Shown here: positions 35,036-43,511 of the stretch, piece after piece | Layout of the letters: every line of letters begins with the position of its first letter | Numbering within the stretch: position 1 is the first letter of the stretch | DNA from: Anaerolineaceae bacterium | GTDB lineage: Bacteria; Chloroflexota; Anaerolineae; Anaerolineales; Anaerolineaceae | DNA: 64,000 nucleotides | Reading direction: 5' to 3' | Assembly: GCA_016841365.1 (NCBI GenBank) | Contig: JAENZI010000003.1 | Coordinates: forward strand, 143,423-207,422 | Notes under the pieces: generated by a model | Database searches by the model: none | Told to the model about the DNA's origin: nothing | The model's input: only the letters and a program-made list of their open reading frames with translations | Made by a program: the position numbers and the translations under genes

Positions 35036-35809
35036 TTACGCCTCCCTTTCTTTGATTTCATCGAGCCGTGCCAGGCACCGCAGTGCTAATTTGGCTGCAA
35101 CTTCACGGCGATAAGCCGCTGTCGCCCACTGATCTTCCGCCTCAAAATAGGCATCTCGGCTGGAAACATCCACGCCGCTTGGCTCAGGCCCATCCATCGC
35201 AATAATTGGCGCATCCCCATACCCGCCAAGCGCAACACGTGTTCGGCCTGAAGGCCACTTTGCAAGAGCCACGATCAAAATCGGCTGATCCTTGGGCGAT
35301 CGCGCAACATATTCAAGAACAAGATGAGGTTGCAGCATCCAGGTGGCTTTGGTCATCAGAACACCAGGAGATTGATGGCCGCGCAACGGAAGCCAATCAC
35401 CAATCTTGATTTGGGTGCTATCAGGCTCCCACGTCAGTGTGGCATCTACAGCCAGCAAAACAGTAGAAAAGATCGACCTTCCGGTACCGCTGACCAGCCA
35501 TCCGCCTAACGTTGCAGCATTGCGGATGTTTTCGCTGGCGTCAATTTTGATCGCCTTCTTTATTTCGGGGTGAACTTCTGGCACTCCCAACATCTGTGAC
35601 AAGTGAACTGTGGCACCGATTTCAATCTGCTGTTTGCGCACGTTGACCTGGTCCAATCCAGCGCTTTGAAGGTCAACCACGCCAAACGTATCTGACTGAT
35701 GGCGGCTGACGCTTGTGCCGCCACCCAGAGGTTTAAGCGTTTTATCGCCATCCATTAATAATTTCAGCGTTTCATCTACTGAAGCAGGTCGAAAATATTC
35801 ATTGATCAT
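35036..35809 (-). CDS. FAD-binding subunit of molybdenum hydroxylase
   Basis: The 257-residue protein has the CoxM/FAD_binding_5 fold. The cofactor loop is LGGGTSVSRHQSD rather than the classical AGGTDL, and SENIRNAATLGGWLVSGTG is the second FAD loop. The C-terminal CO dehydrogenase flavoprotein domain is short. It is the electron exit of the complex with the 998-residue subunit (one-base gap). GGAGGA precedes ATG 35809, which overlaps the thioesterase stop by ATGA. The altered FAD loop may change the electron acceptor; F420 is a thought, given the neighbours, but there is no direct evidence. Confidence 0.85.
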   Translation of the reverse strand: MINEYFRPASVDETLKLLMDGDKTLKPLGGGTSVSRHQSDTFGVVDLQSAGLDQVNVRKQQIEIGATVHLSQMLGVPEVHPEIKKAIKIDASENIRNAATLGGWLVSGTGRSIFSTVLLAVDATLTWEPDSTQIKIGDWLPLRGHQSPGVLMTKATWMLQPHLVLEYVARSPKDQPILIVALAKWPSGRTRVALGGYGDAPIIAMDGPEPSGVDVSSRDAYFEAEDQWATAAYRREVAAKLALRCLARLDEIKEREA

Positions 35810-36279
35810 TTTTCCTCCTCATCTGGATAGACACGCCAGCCTAAAACTTCCGGGTCAGCATTTGGCAATTCGGATTCAGGGATATCGACCAGAACTAATT
35901 CTGCTTCTGCCAACACCTCACCCTCCGAATTCAGGATTTCACTATGCGCATGAGATACCCGCCCTCTCACATCACCGGCAGTGCCGATCACTTTTAGCGG
36001 TGTTTCGATCGGGACAGGCTTGCGATAGCGTACATTCAATTGAGCCGTGACCATGAAATGGTTCGGACCTTCCATCCGCGCCCTGCCGCCTGTTTCATCC
36101 AGGATCGCTGCGATAATACCGCCGTGAACGATGCCCGGGTACCCCTCATACTGGCGGGGAACAGCAATTTCTGCTTGTGTCTTCCCAGGCGCGGTTGTGA
36201 AAAATACAATTTTCAAGCCTGCGTGGTTTTGCCGACCGCAGACAAAACAATTAATGGACGCGGGTTGTTTTTGTTTCAT
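35806..36279 (-). CDS. PaaI-type hotdog-fold thioesterase
   Basis: The 157-residue protein has the PaaI/YiiD signature GIVHGGIIAAILDETGG and the hotdog strands around VTAQLNVRYRKPVPIETPL. Family members cleave acyl- or aryl-CoA. An N-terminal CFVCGRQNH segment, common in this subgroup, may bind a metal. It overlaps both neighbours tightly (TAAATG with the LLM gene, ATGA with the FAD subunit), so it is an integral member of the operon. Its role with purine or heterocycle oxidation is not obvious. Confidence 0.85.
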   Translation of the reverse strand: MKQKQPASINCFVCGRQNHAGLKIVFFTTAPGKTQAEIAVPRQYEGYPGIVHGGIIAAILDETGGRARMEGPNHFMVTAQLNVRYRKPVPIETPLKVIGTAGDVRGRVSHAHSEILNSEGEVLAEAELVLVDIPESELPNADPEVLGWRVYPDEEEK

Positions 36280-37278
36280 TTATTTCGTCGCAAAAGTATC
36301 AATCAGTTTTTTCACATTTCCGCCTACAGGATAAAGGATCGGGCAGGTCGCACCGTTATCTAAATACTCCTGCACCTTTGCCCGTGCATCAGCAGGCGTG
36401 CCGCTAGCCGTGATCTTATGGACCAACTCATCCGGAACCAGGTGCTTGGCTTGCATAATCTGTTCATGGGTCGCCGGCCAGCCTAAAATGGATTGAATCT
36501 CTGCAACCACATCCATTGAGACGCCTGATGCTTTCGCAATATGAGGTTGCTGCGCCAGGTATTGGGTCAGCAGTTCCCGGCTGGTGTCGATCGCCTTATC
36601 GCCATCATCATCCACGGAGCAAACCACCAACTGTGGCCGATCCAGTTCGTCCAAAGTTCGGCCTGATTCCTTAAGCCCAACTTTCAATTGATCAATTGCC
36701 TGAATGTTGTACTTTGGTGGAACACAGTAGTTCAACACAACCCCATCTGCAATCCGGCCGGTTAATGCCATCATTTTCGGCCCGGTCGCCCCGATATAGA
36801 TCGGGACATTCCGGGGTTCACGCCGGCCGTGAACGACATCCAGCTCGATATTATTGACATGCACAAATTCGCCGTCAAATGATACCCGCTCCAGGTTCAG
36901 CAAGCGCCGCAAGACAATCACCGTCTCTTCCATAGCCGTTAATGGGCTTTTTCGATCGATCCCAACATTCTTTGCCAACGGATCCCACCAAGCGCCAATC
37001 CCGCAAATAATCCGGTCAGGTGCTAAATCATCCAGTGTCAGGAATGTGGCAGCCAATAAGCCAATATTGCGGGTCCAGTTGTTGATCACCCCAGAGCCGA
37101 CTTTGATTTCATCGGTCACTGCGGCATAAGCCGCCATGGGGACGATTGCATCACGCACCAACCGGGATTCTGCTTGCCAAACAGCCTCAAAACCTCGCTC
37201 TTCAGCATACTTAACATAATCCAAACCATCTCGCAGATCGTGGGCATCCTGCAAATATAAAGCTACTCGATCAATCAT
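36280..37278 (-). CDS. LLM-class F420-dependent oxidoreductase
   Basis: The 332-residue luciferase-like monooxygenase fold is close to the methylene-tetrahydromethanopterin reductase (Mer) type ([76 protein letters not shown]). These use reduced F420 rather than flavin as hydride donor. The gene lies between cofC and the hydroxylase genes, and this is the best local candidate for a consumer of the F420 made by the same operon. Its substrate could be the hydroxylase product or a related ring, but this is inference. Confidence 0.87.
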   Translation of the reverse strand: MIDRVALYLQDAHDLRDGLDYVKYAEERGFEAVWQAESRLVRDAIVPMAAYAAVTDEIKVGSGVINNWTRNIGLLAATFLTLDDLAPDRIICGIGAWWDPLAKNVGIDRKSPLTAMEETVIVLRRLLNLERVSFDGEFVHVNNIELDVVHGRREPRNVPIYIGATGPKMMALTGRIADGVVLNYCVPPKYNIQAIDQLKVGLKESGRTLDELDRPQLVVCSVDDDGDKAIDTSRELLTQYLAQQPHIAKASGVSMDVVAEIQSILGWPATHEQIMQAKHLVPDELVHKITASGTPADARAKVQEYLDNGATCPILYPVGGNVKKLIDTFATK

Positions 37279-37281
37279 GAT

Positions 37282-37926
37282 TTATTCCTTTTTAACTAGG
37301 GGCGCGAACCAATTAACAAAATACTCACTCTGATATTTTGAGCTTAAAATCTCATAATCTTCCGGGATGTCGAGATCTAATGCAATCCGCTCATTCTCGT
37401 AGACGATCAACGACGCGCCAACCGATTCTGTCAATTGGCAATGTTTGTTGAAGGAATCCTGACCGTAAGAAAACGTCAGCAGATCGGCTGGATCAATATA
37501 AAGCATATTCGTTCCCTGTCTGCGACGGTCAGGCCCGATCACAGCCATCGGCGGACGGGTACGCTGCGCAAGGAAATCAGACACATCTTCAGGAGTCAAC
37601 AATGGCAGATCCGCCGGGACGATCAACACACCTTCGGTTGAGAACGCCATCGAGAACAGAGAGGCACGCCGAATGGCATTATTCAGTTCAGGTGTGCCGT
37701 TTTCTGTCACTGTGCGAACGTTGAAATCACGTGCTTCAGTTAGCACATCTGAATCACGGCTGACAACCAGGATGTCTGATATTGCATCAACTGCCTTCAG
37801 AACTTCGATTGTACGGATAAATAATTGATGATTGAGTTGGAAACGTTCTTCTTCAGATAAAATAGGTGCTAATCGGGACTTGCCGCGACGCAAGGGTTTA
37901 ACTGGAACAATTGCCCATAGGCTCAT
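37282..37926 (-). CDS. cofC: 2-phospho-L-lactate guanylyltransferase (F420 synthesis)
   Basis: The 214-residue nucleotidyltransferase starts with the CofC/FbiD signature VPVKPLRRGKSRLAPIL and has DILVVSRDSDVL and LIVPADLPLLTPEDV. It activates phospholactate (or phosphoenolpyruvate in bacteria) with GTP for transfer to Fo. AGGAG precedes ATG 37926. It follows cofD by four bases, giving the gene order cofE, 2H phosphoesterase, cofD, cofC in transcription. Confidence 0.93.
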   Translation of the reverse strand: MSLWAIVPVKPLRRGKSRLAPILSEEERFQLNHQLFIRTIEVLKAVDAISDILVVSRDSDVLTEARDFNVRTVTENGTPELNNAIRRASLFSMAFSTEGVLIVPADLPLLTPEDVSDFLAQRTRPPMAVIGPDRRRQGTNMLYIDPADLLTFSYGQDSFNKHCQLTESVGASLIVYENERIALDLDIPEDYEILSSKYQSEYFVNWFAPLVKKE

Positions 37927-37930
37927 AGAT

Positions 37931-38875
37931 TTAGTGGCTCCTGTTCAGGATCCTTTCGCCAAACAATAAGACTTCCTCTGCCAAACGAATGCGATCCTGT
38001 TCATCCTTCATTAATATATCAGTAACTAAAGGAATTATACGACAAGCCTCAATTTTTTCCAATTCGCCACGATCGACATGGTCAAAAACAAAAGCCGTCA
38101 ACAATCCCTCATAGTGCTCTGCTACTGCGAATGCTGTCGGACGGATGCCAAGCTCCTGATACATCTTTGCCGCCGGTCCTTTTAGCGCTTTGCCCCCAAT
38201 CAGCGGCGATACCGCCATTACAGGCTTTTCCCGCATCACAGATCGATAGCCTTGCACTTCAAGGATAGGGTCAATGCTCACCCAGGGATTAGAGGGCGCA
38301 AGTATCACCAGGTCACACGCATTCAGGGTCTCCATCGCCTGCGGTAAAGCCCGAGCATTTTCAGCACCCTCAAATTCGAAATACGCAACCTCTGGCTGGC
38401 AAGCTTGATGTACAAAATATTCCTGGAAGCCAAGCGCCTCACCTGATGCGGTATGCACAATTGTCCTGACCGGGTCATCGCTCATTGGGTAAACCCGATG
38501 TTCAATCCCCCACAAAGAACATAACCGTTCAGTAATTACGGATAGGGGTACCCCCTGTTGAAGCCAATTTGTGCGTAATAAATGAGTCGCCAGGTCATTA
38601 TCTCCCAACCGAAACCAGTCAAGCCCGCCCAATGATTGTATTGCGTCAAACACATGCCAGGTCTCCTCTTTCCGCCCCCACCCCGTGTTTGGATTAGCCA
38701 GGTCAGCCAGCGTATAACAAACAGTATCCAAATCAGGGCTGATCGCGAGCGAAAGATACTCGAAATCATCGCCTGTATTGACAATCACACTCAACTCATC
38801 CGGATTGAGTAGAGCAGCTAAACCGTCAACCAGTTTGGCGCCGCCTACACCGCCTGCAAGTGCAACAACTTTCAA
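37931..38875 (-). CDS. cofD: 2-phospho-L-lactate transferase (F420 synthesis)
   Basis: The start is TTG 38875, which gives the canonical N-terminus KVVALAGGVGGAKLVDGLA right after AAGGAG. The track's 46 extra residues (from 39013) overlap the upstream gene and are out of family. The resulting 314 residues match CofD/FbiA. NTGDDFEYLSLAISPDLDT and DLVILAPSNPWVSIDP are family motifs. The enzyme transfers the phospholactyl (or phosphoenolpyruvyl) group to Fo to make F420-0. Confidence 0.92.
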   Translation of the reverse strand: MKVVALAGGVGGAKLVDGLAALLNPDELSVIVNTGDDFEYLSLAISPDLDTVCYTLADLANPNTGWGRKEETWHVFDAIQSLGGLDWFRLGDNDLATHLLRTNWLQQGVPLSVITERLCSLWGIEHRVYPMSDDPVRTIVHTASGEALGFQEYFVHQACQPEVAYFEFEGAENARALPQAMETLNACDLVILAPSNPWVSIDPILEVQGYRSVMREKPVMAVSPLIGGKALKGPAAKMYQELGIRPTAFAVAEHYEGLLTAFVFDHVDRGELEKIEACRIIPLVTDILMKDEQDRIRLAEEVLLFGERILNRSH

Positions 38876-38894
38876 TCCATCTCCTTGTTCTTGA

Positions 38895-39437
38895 TCAATC
38901 TTCTGAAAAATTCGATCGAGCCAATATCTTCCCCGATCCATCATCAACATGCTCAGCCAGAGCCACATTATTGACCAGCACAAATAATTCGATGGGTTCA
39001 AAAGCAACCACATTCATCGCACAGGCTAAATTCGCTTCAGAAAGGTCATTCAAAGCGAGCGTGATATGGGGTACCCATAATTTGGGTGAATAATACATTT
39101 TTGGATCTTTGCTCAATGGCTCCATTGCTTCCCAAATTCGGTTATGGAAGTTGATCATCTCAACTGACTTAACCATCGGCAGATACAATATTGGATGTTT
39201 GCCTGAAAAAATGCCTAAACCGAATGTGTGTATCGTAAGCGGATGGGTTTCTTCCGCCAGATCCTCAAGAACAGAGGTGGTCAGAGGCACATCCAGGTCA
39301 TCTGCAACAAACCAGGTGAAATGAGGTGTAGAAACCTCAAAAATTGCCTGCAAGCCACATTCCTCACACAACTTTCGCCAGAGTTGCGTGACGGTGTCAG
39401 ATGATTTGGGGTCAAGCTCGCTCATGATTGCATACAT
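38895..39437 (-). CDS. 2H phosphoesterase (LigT/2'-5' RNA ligase-like)
   Basis: The 180-residue protein has two H-x-T motifs, PHFTWFVADD (near residue 40) and PHITLALND (near 128), which define the 2H phosphoesterase fold. Members open 2',3'-cyclic phosphates or cleave related phosphodiesters. It lies between cofE and cofD with gaps of 7 and 19 bases. A role in trimming or repairing phosphodiester-containing F420 intermediates is possible but not known to me. It could also be an RNA or nucleotide enzyme that is only co-transcribed. Confidence 0.8.
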   Translation of the reverse strand: MYAIMSELDPKSSDTVTQLWRKLCEECGLQAIFEVSTPHFTWFVADDLDVPLTTSVLEDLAEETHPLTIHTFGLGIFSGKHPILYLPMVKSVEMINFHNRIWEAMEPLSKDPKMYYSPKLWVPHITLALNDLSEANLACAMNVVAFEPIELFVLVNNVALAEHVDDGSGKILARSNFSED

Positions 39438-39444
39438 ATCAATT

Positions 39445-40212
39445 TCACCTGAACATATCTAAATCTTTAGGCCGGATCAACTCCTGCAAACTGCCATCTC
39501 GCAAGGCATAAGGAAAACCGCGTGCCAATACAACCGGTGTGCCCTCTGCCGCCTGCCCCATCATCAATGATGCCGCAGCAGCCAGTTCATCAGCAGCAGC
39601 AACTCGCGTCGCTCGCAGACGATAGTCAAACAAATCCGCTTCTCCGCGCAGATCGACGAGCCCGGGCAGCCCCGATAAACCGATCGCGACACCGACCGTC
39701 CCCAACCGCCAGGCTCGCCCGTGTGAGTCGATGATCAACACTCCAATCTGACAACCCGTTTCATCCTCAAGAGTTTGACGCAGTACTTCCGCAGAACCAT
39801 CCGGATCTTCAGGCAACAGCAAGACCCAATCCTCCGGTGATCCCCAAGAACCAGACACATTGGAGTGATCAATGCCTGCATTGGCGCACACAAACCCCAA
39901 TTTGTGTTCAACGATGATCAGACCCTCCCGCGTCCGTAAAACCTCACGGCTTTCAGAGAGGATCAATTCCAATAAGCGAGGGTCTTTCCCGGTCAGAGCA
40001 GCAAAGTGCTGCGCCTCATCTGAGGGTTTCACTGTTGTCAGGTTAACCAGGCGGTTTTCTGCCTTTGAAACGATCTTCTGTGCTAAAACCAGGATATCCC
40101 CATCCTGCAGCGCAAGCTGGTTTTGCTTAAGAGCGGCAAGGATGATCTTTGCCAGGTCATCACCCGGACTGATCAATGGTATGTCCTGCAGAGGAATGAG
40201 ACTGAGTGCCAT
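39445..40212 (-). CDS. cofE: F420-0:gamma-glutamyl ligase
   Basis: From ATG 40212 the product is 255 residues, the size of archaeal-type CofE without the C-terminal nitroreductase-like domain of actinobacterial FbiB. Motifs include [53 protein letters not shown] and [13 protein letters not shown]. It adds glutamates to F420-0 using GTP. The track's start (40263) overlaps npdG and adds 17 non-family residues. If bacterial dehydro-F420 is the intermediate, the reductase must be elsewhere. Confidence 0.93.
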   Translation of the reverse strand: MALSLIPLQDIPLISPGDDLAKIILAALKQNQLALQDGDILVLAQKIVSKAENRLVNLTTVKPSDEAQHFAALTGKDPRLLELILSESREVLRTREGLIIVEHKLGFVCANAGIDHSNVSGSWGSPEDWVLLLPEDPDGSAEVLRQTLEDETGCQIGVLIIDSHGRAWRLGTVGVAIGLSGLPGLVDLRGEADLFDYRLRATRVAAADELAAAASLMMGQAAEGTPVVLARGFPYALRDGSLQELIRPKDLDMFR

Positions 40213-40213
40213 A

Positions 40214-40894
40214 TTACTCTGAATCAGGAATCCCGGTGATACGGATGCCCGAGGCATGCACATGATGCTGGATATTCAAACCAATCAAAATCGAGGTTAG
40301 ACCTTCAACGACAACAGCATTTTCAATCGGGCCGGCATCCCAGCCTTTCAAACCGGTATCAGCGACCAATTCTAATACTACCTGCCGGGCTGCTTTGCCT
40401 TTCCCACACACCAGCACGTCGCAATCCACATCCCCTTTGCCCATCAAACGCTCATGAGAAATGTTTTGAAAGGCATCCACCACATTGCAGTTCTCGCCAA
40501 GAATGGCTTGTGCCTCCTGGGCGACTGACCCTGCTTCAGGCATTTGCACTTTGGTCACCTTGGGCGGCACTATCGGTACCACAACATCCACCACCAATTT
40601 GCCGTCTAAAACGTCCTTAAGGCTCTCAAGTGTGGGTCGATGTGCTGCATAAGGCACCGTAATTACTGCGATATCGCAGGCAGCGACTGCATCACTGTTT
40701 TCCATCCCGCATAGGGTGCCAGGTGCATTTTCTAAAAGGGCAGCCACTTCCTCGACAGCCTTTTGGGCTTTTTCATACTGGCGTGAGCCGATGATGACAT
40801 CGTGACCCGCCTGTACCCAGCGGAAAGCCAATCCTTTACCTTCATTCCCTGTCCCCCCGACAATGCCGAGGGTGTAAGTTTTCTTATCCGTCAT
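40214..40894 (-). CDS. npdG: F420H2:NADP oxidoreductase
   Basis: The 226-residue protein has a Rossmann fold at the N-terminus (LGIVGGTGNEGKGLAFRWVQ; GSRQYEKA) and matches the F420-dependent NADP reductase (Fno/NpdG) family. It moves hydride between NADPH and F420, so it supplies reduced F420 for the LLM enzyme. It lies 12 bases after ssnA and one base before cofE. Confidence 0.9.
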   Translation of the reverse strand: MTDKKTYTLGIVGGTGNEGKGLAFRWVQAGHDVIIGSRQYEKAQKAVEEVAALLENAPGTLCGMENSDAVAACDIAVITVPYAAHRPTLESLKDVLDGKLVVDVVVPIVPPKVTKVQMPEAGSVAQEAQAILGENCNVVDAFQNISHERLMGKGDVDCDVLVCGKGKAARQVVLELVADTGLKGWDAGPIENAVVVEGLTSILIGLNIQHHVHASGIRITGIPDSE

Positions 40895-40906
40895 GATTGC
40901 TCCTTA

Positions 40907-42262
40907 TTAAATACTGGCACTTGTTTCAAAGTCATGCCAGGTTTTCTTTGATATCTCCATAGCCTTTGCCGCAATTTCTGCCTCATCGAGGGTCAGTAAT
41001 TCTCGGCGGTACATCAACGGTTTCCCTGCCACGATCGTCGCAGTGACCATGCTTTCCACAAAGCCAAACAGGATATGCCAGGGCAAGTTGCCTGCGGTCA
41101 GGGGCGTGAAGGGATGATAATCCACAAAGATCAGGTCAGCCGCTGCGCCTTCGGTAATTTCCCCGATGGGCAAGCCGTCAAACAATTCCGTGATCAGATC
41201 AGAATTATTCTTGACTGCCATTTCCACCACCTGGTACCCGCCCATCCGCCGGGGATCGCGATGTGCCATCTTGTGCAGCAGGTAAGCTTCTTTCCACTCC
41301 ATCCACATCGTGTTGGTAAAGCCATCATTCCCCATACCAACCCGCACACCTGCCGCCATCATCTCCTCAATCGGTGCCACACCTACTGCGTTGTTCATAT
41401 TGGAACGCGGTTGGTGGGTCAACCAGGTGTTCGTTTCAGCCAGTCGCTTAATTTCACCCTCATCCAAGTGGACACCATGCGCAAGAATTGATTCTGGGCG
41501 TAAGATACCAAACTCGTCTAACCGATGCACAACACGTTTGCCGGATTTATGCAAGCTGTCTTCCTGGTCTGCGATCCCCTCCGCAGCGTGAATGTGAAAC
41601 CCGATCCCAGCTGGGCACATATCCTGCGCCTTGGCCAATGTCTCATCTGAAAGCGTCAGACTGGCATGCAAACCAAAATGCGCCCGCAGGTTTGCATCCT
41701 CTGCCTTCCTCTGCTGGATTCGGTTAATGAACCGCAAGTTTTCATTCAATCCCTGCTGCGCCTTGCCTGCACCATCACGATCGGTGACTTCATAGCATAA
41801 CGATGCCCGCAGGCCGGACTCGTTCACAGCAGCAGCAACCACATCCAGTGAGCCTTCTATGGCATTGGGTGAGGCATGGTGGTCGATCAACGTTGTTGTG
41901 CCGTGTTTGATGGCATCCACAAGGCATACCAGGGCTGAATAACGTACACCTTCCATATCCAGGGCTTTATCCAACTGCCACCATAATTTTTCGAGGATTT
42001 CAGTAAAGCCCTTCGGCGCATCACCAGGGATGCCCAATCCACGAGAAAAAGCGCCGTAGAAATGGGTATGCGCACAGTTATTCCCGGGCATCACATACTG
42101 CCCTTCAGCATCCAGCTGTTCTTCTTCAGGGTAGGCAGCAATCAGCTCGCTTTGTGGGGCAATTTTTTGGATCACACCTTCCCTAATAAACAGTCCCCAG
42201 CCGTCATCCAGGATGTGATGATCCGAGCCCCAGGTAATCAATTTGCCATTGACGATCAGCAT
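40907..42262 (-). CDS. ssnA: SsnA-type aminohydrolase
   Basis: The 451-residue amidohydrolase has the metal ligands NCAHTHFYGAF (H-x-H), FHIHAAEG, LAHGVHLDE and MGNDGF. It matches SsnA, a putative aminohydrolase found with selenium-dependent molybdenum hydroxylases. It may deaminate guanine-like or other heterocyclic substrates before hydroxylation. GAGAGG precedes ATG 42262. It is the first gene of the operon and has an extended -10 promoter of its own. Confidence 0.88.
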   Translation of the reverse strand: MLIVNGKLITWGSDHHILDDGWGLFIREGVIQKIAPQSELIAAYPEEEQLDAEGQYVMPGNNCAHTHFYGAFSRGLGIPGDAPKGFTEILEKLWWQLDKALDMEGVRYSALVCLVDAIKHGTTTLIDHHASPNAIEGSLDVVAAAVNESGLRASLCYEVTDRDGAGKAQQGLNENLRFINRIQQRKAEDANLRAHFGLHASLTLSDETLAKAQDMCPAGIGFHIHAAEGIADQEDSLHKSGKRVVHRLDEFGILRPESILAHGVHLDEGEIKRLAETNTWLTHQPRSNMNNAVGVAPIEEMMAAGVRVGMGNDGFTNTMWMEWKEAYLLHKMAHRDPRRMGGYQVVEMAVKNNSDLITELFDGLPIGEITEGAAADLIFVDYHPFTPLTAGNLPWHILFGFVESMVTATIVAGKPLMYRRELLTLDEAEIAAKAMEISKKTWHDFETSASI

Positions 42263-42314
42263 AAATACCTCTCAAATCAATTTACAGTTATCGTACTTTA
42301 ATTTATTATCAAAA

Positions 42315-42323
42315 ATTATAGCA
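42315..42323 (-). promoter_or_regulatory. Extended -10 promoter of the ssnA-cof-xdh operon
   Basis: TGCTATAAT on the minus strand, 53 bases before ATG 42262. It drives the 17-kb operon unless internal promoters exist. Confidence 0.7.
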
Positions 42324-42398
42324 CATGGCACCTGAAATTTCCCTGTGACCATACCATCCATTCTCCAAGTACATACATTCGAAATAACTCAAATCTAA

Positions 42399-42407
42399 TG
42401 CTATAAT
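42399..42407 (+). promoter_or_regulatory. Extended -10 promoter of the DUF309-pcp unit
   Basis: TGCTATAAT, identical in sequence to the divergent promoter at 42315-42323, 26 bases before ATG 42433. Confidence 0.7.
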
Positions 42408-42432
42408 CCTTTTATCGATACGGCTAAAACTC

Positions 42433-42822
42433 ATGCAAAATCAATCAAACCACCTGCCCCAAAAAGTTATCCACGGGATCGAATTGTTCAATCAGCGCAA
42501 GTTTTACGAAGCCCATGAGTACTTTGAAGCCGCCTGGCGAGCGACATCCGACGATTCCCGTGAGTTTTACCGTGTTTTACTGCAGATCAGCGGTAGTTTT
42601 TACAGGCTCGCACAGGACCGGCCCGCAGCAGCGCAAAAATTTCTCTCGCGTGCTCGGTTTTGGCTTGAGGCGTTTCTGCCATCCCATTGCGGCTTCGACA
42701 CAGCCAACCTGAACGCCTACTTGGGTGACCTGCTTAACGCAATTAAAGAGGGTGTAGATGCAGAAACGATCTTTGCCCAGCATTTCATACCCCTGCCGCT
42801 TCCAGATCAAAAGGAAACCTAA
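42433..42822 (+). CDS. DUF309 family protein
   Basis: The 129-residue protein has the DUF309 pattern of a short helical hairpin with conserved FNQRKFYEAHEYFEAAWRA and FYRVLLQISGSFYRLAQ. The His-Glu pair lies in the first helix pair. Function is unknown. Its stop overlaps the ATG of the pyroglutamyl peptidase-like gene (TAATG), so the two are co-translated. Confidence 0.85.
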   Translation: MQNQSNHLPQKVIHGIELFNQRKFYEAHEYFEAAWRATSDDSREFYRVLLQISGSFYRLAQDRPAAAQKFLSRARFWLEAFLPSHCGFDTANLNAYLGDLLNAIKEGVDAETIFAQHFIPLPLPDQKET

Positions 42823-43463
42823 TGAAAATCCTCCTCACTGGCTTTGAACCCTTTGGAGAAAGCCTCTTTAACCCCAGCCAGTTATTGGTGAATGCCTATT
42901 CACCGCCTGCCCTTGCCGAGATCACAATTTCGAAGCAGATTTTACCCGTCGATCACGACCAGGCGCCGAAAGTGCTGATGACGGCTCTCCAGGATCACCA
43001 ACCGGATGCAGTTTTATCCTTCGGTTTGGCGTTGGGGAGGGCAAAAATCTCGCTCGAGAAGGTTGCGATCAATTTTAAAGACTACCGCATACCCGATAAC
43101 ACCGGTATCACCTTGCAGGATCAACCCATTGTTGTGGATGGACCGGCTGCTTATTTTTCCACCCTGCCTATCCGAGATTTTCTCACCAAACTCAACGAAG
43201 CAGATATCCCTGCGGAAATTTCCCTGACAGCCGGCAGTTACCTGTGCAACCAGGTTTTTTACTCGATGATGCATCATATTGCGATAAAAGATCTGCCAAT
43301 GCGCGCTGGCTTTGTTCACCTACCCGCGCTGCCAAAACAGGCTGCACAATCCGCAAAACCTGTTCCATCCATGAGCCTGGAACAGGATCTGCAAGGATTA
43401 CAAATCATGATCGATGCGCTGATGGAACCTGCTATAGGCCAAAATTTGCCCGCCTATCCATAA
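42822..43463 (+). CDS. Pyroglutamyl peptidase I-like cysteine peptidase (C15)
   Basis: The 213-residue protein starts KILLTGFEPFGESLFNPSQ, the Pcp signature. The catalytic Cys is in TAGSYLCNQVFY, the Glu in LEKVAINFKDYRIPDN and the His in GFVHLPALP. It removes N-terminal pyroglutamate from peptides in the cytosol. AAGGAAA precedes the start. It is followed 48 bases later by an M24 peptidase, which points to peptide degradation. Confidence 0.87.
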   Translation: MKILLTGFEPFGESLFNPSQLLVNAYSPPALAEITISKQILPVDHDQAPKVLMTALQDHQPDAVLSFGLALGRAKISLEKVAINFKDYRIPDNTGITLQDQPIVVDGPAAYFSTLPIRDFLTKLNEADIPAEISLTAGSYLCNQVFYSMMHHIAIKDLPMRAGFVHLPALPKQAAQSAKPVPSMSLEQDLQGLQIMIDALMEPAIGQNLPAYP

Positions 43464-43511
43464 AGACGTCCCTCCCACACTTCGTAAGTAGATACCCGAA
43501 ACAGGAGCAAT

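Noticed and set aside
38876-39013. N-terminal extension of CofD in the ORF track
   Set aside because: It overlaps the 2H phosphoesterase gene. TTG 38875 has AAGGAG upstream and gives the family N-terminus KVVALAGGVGGAKL.
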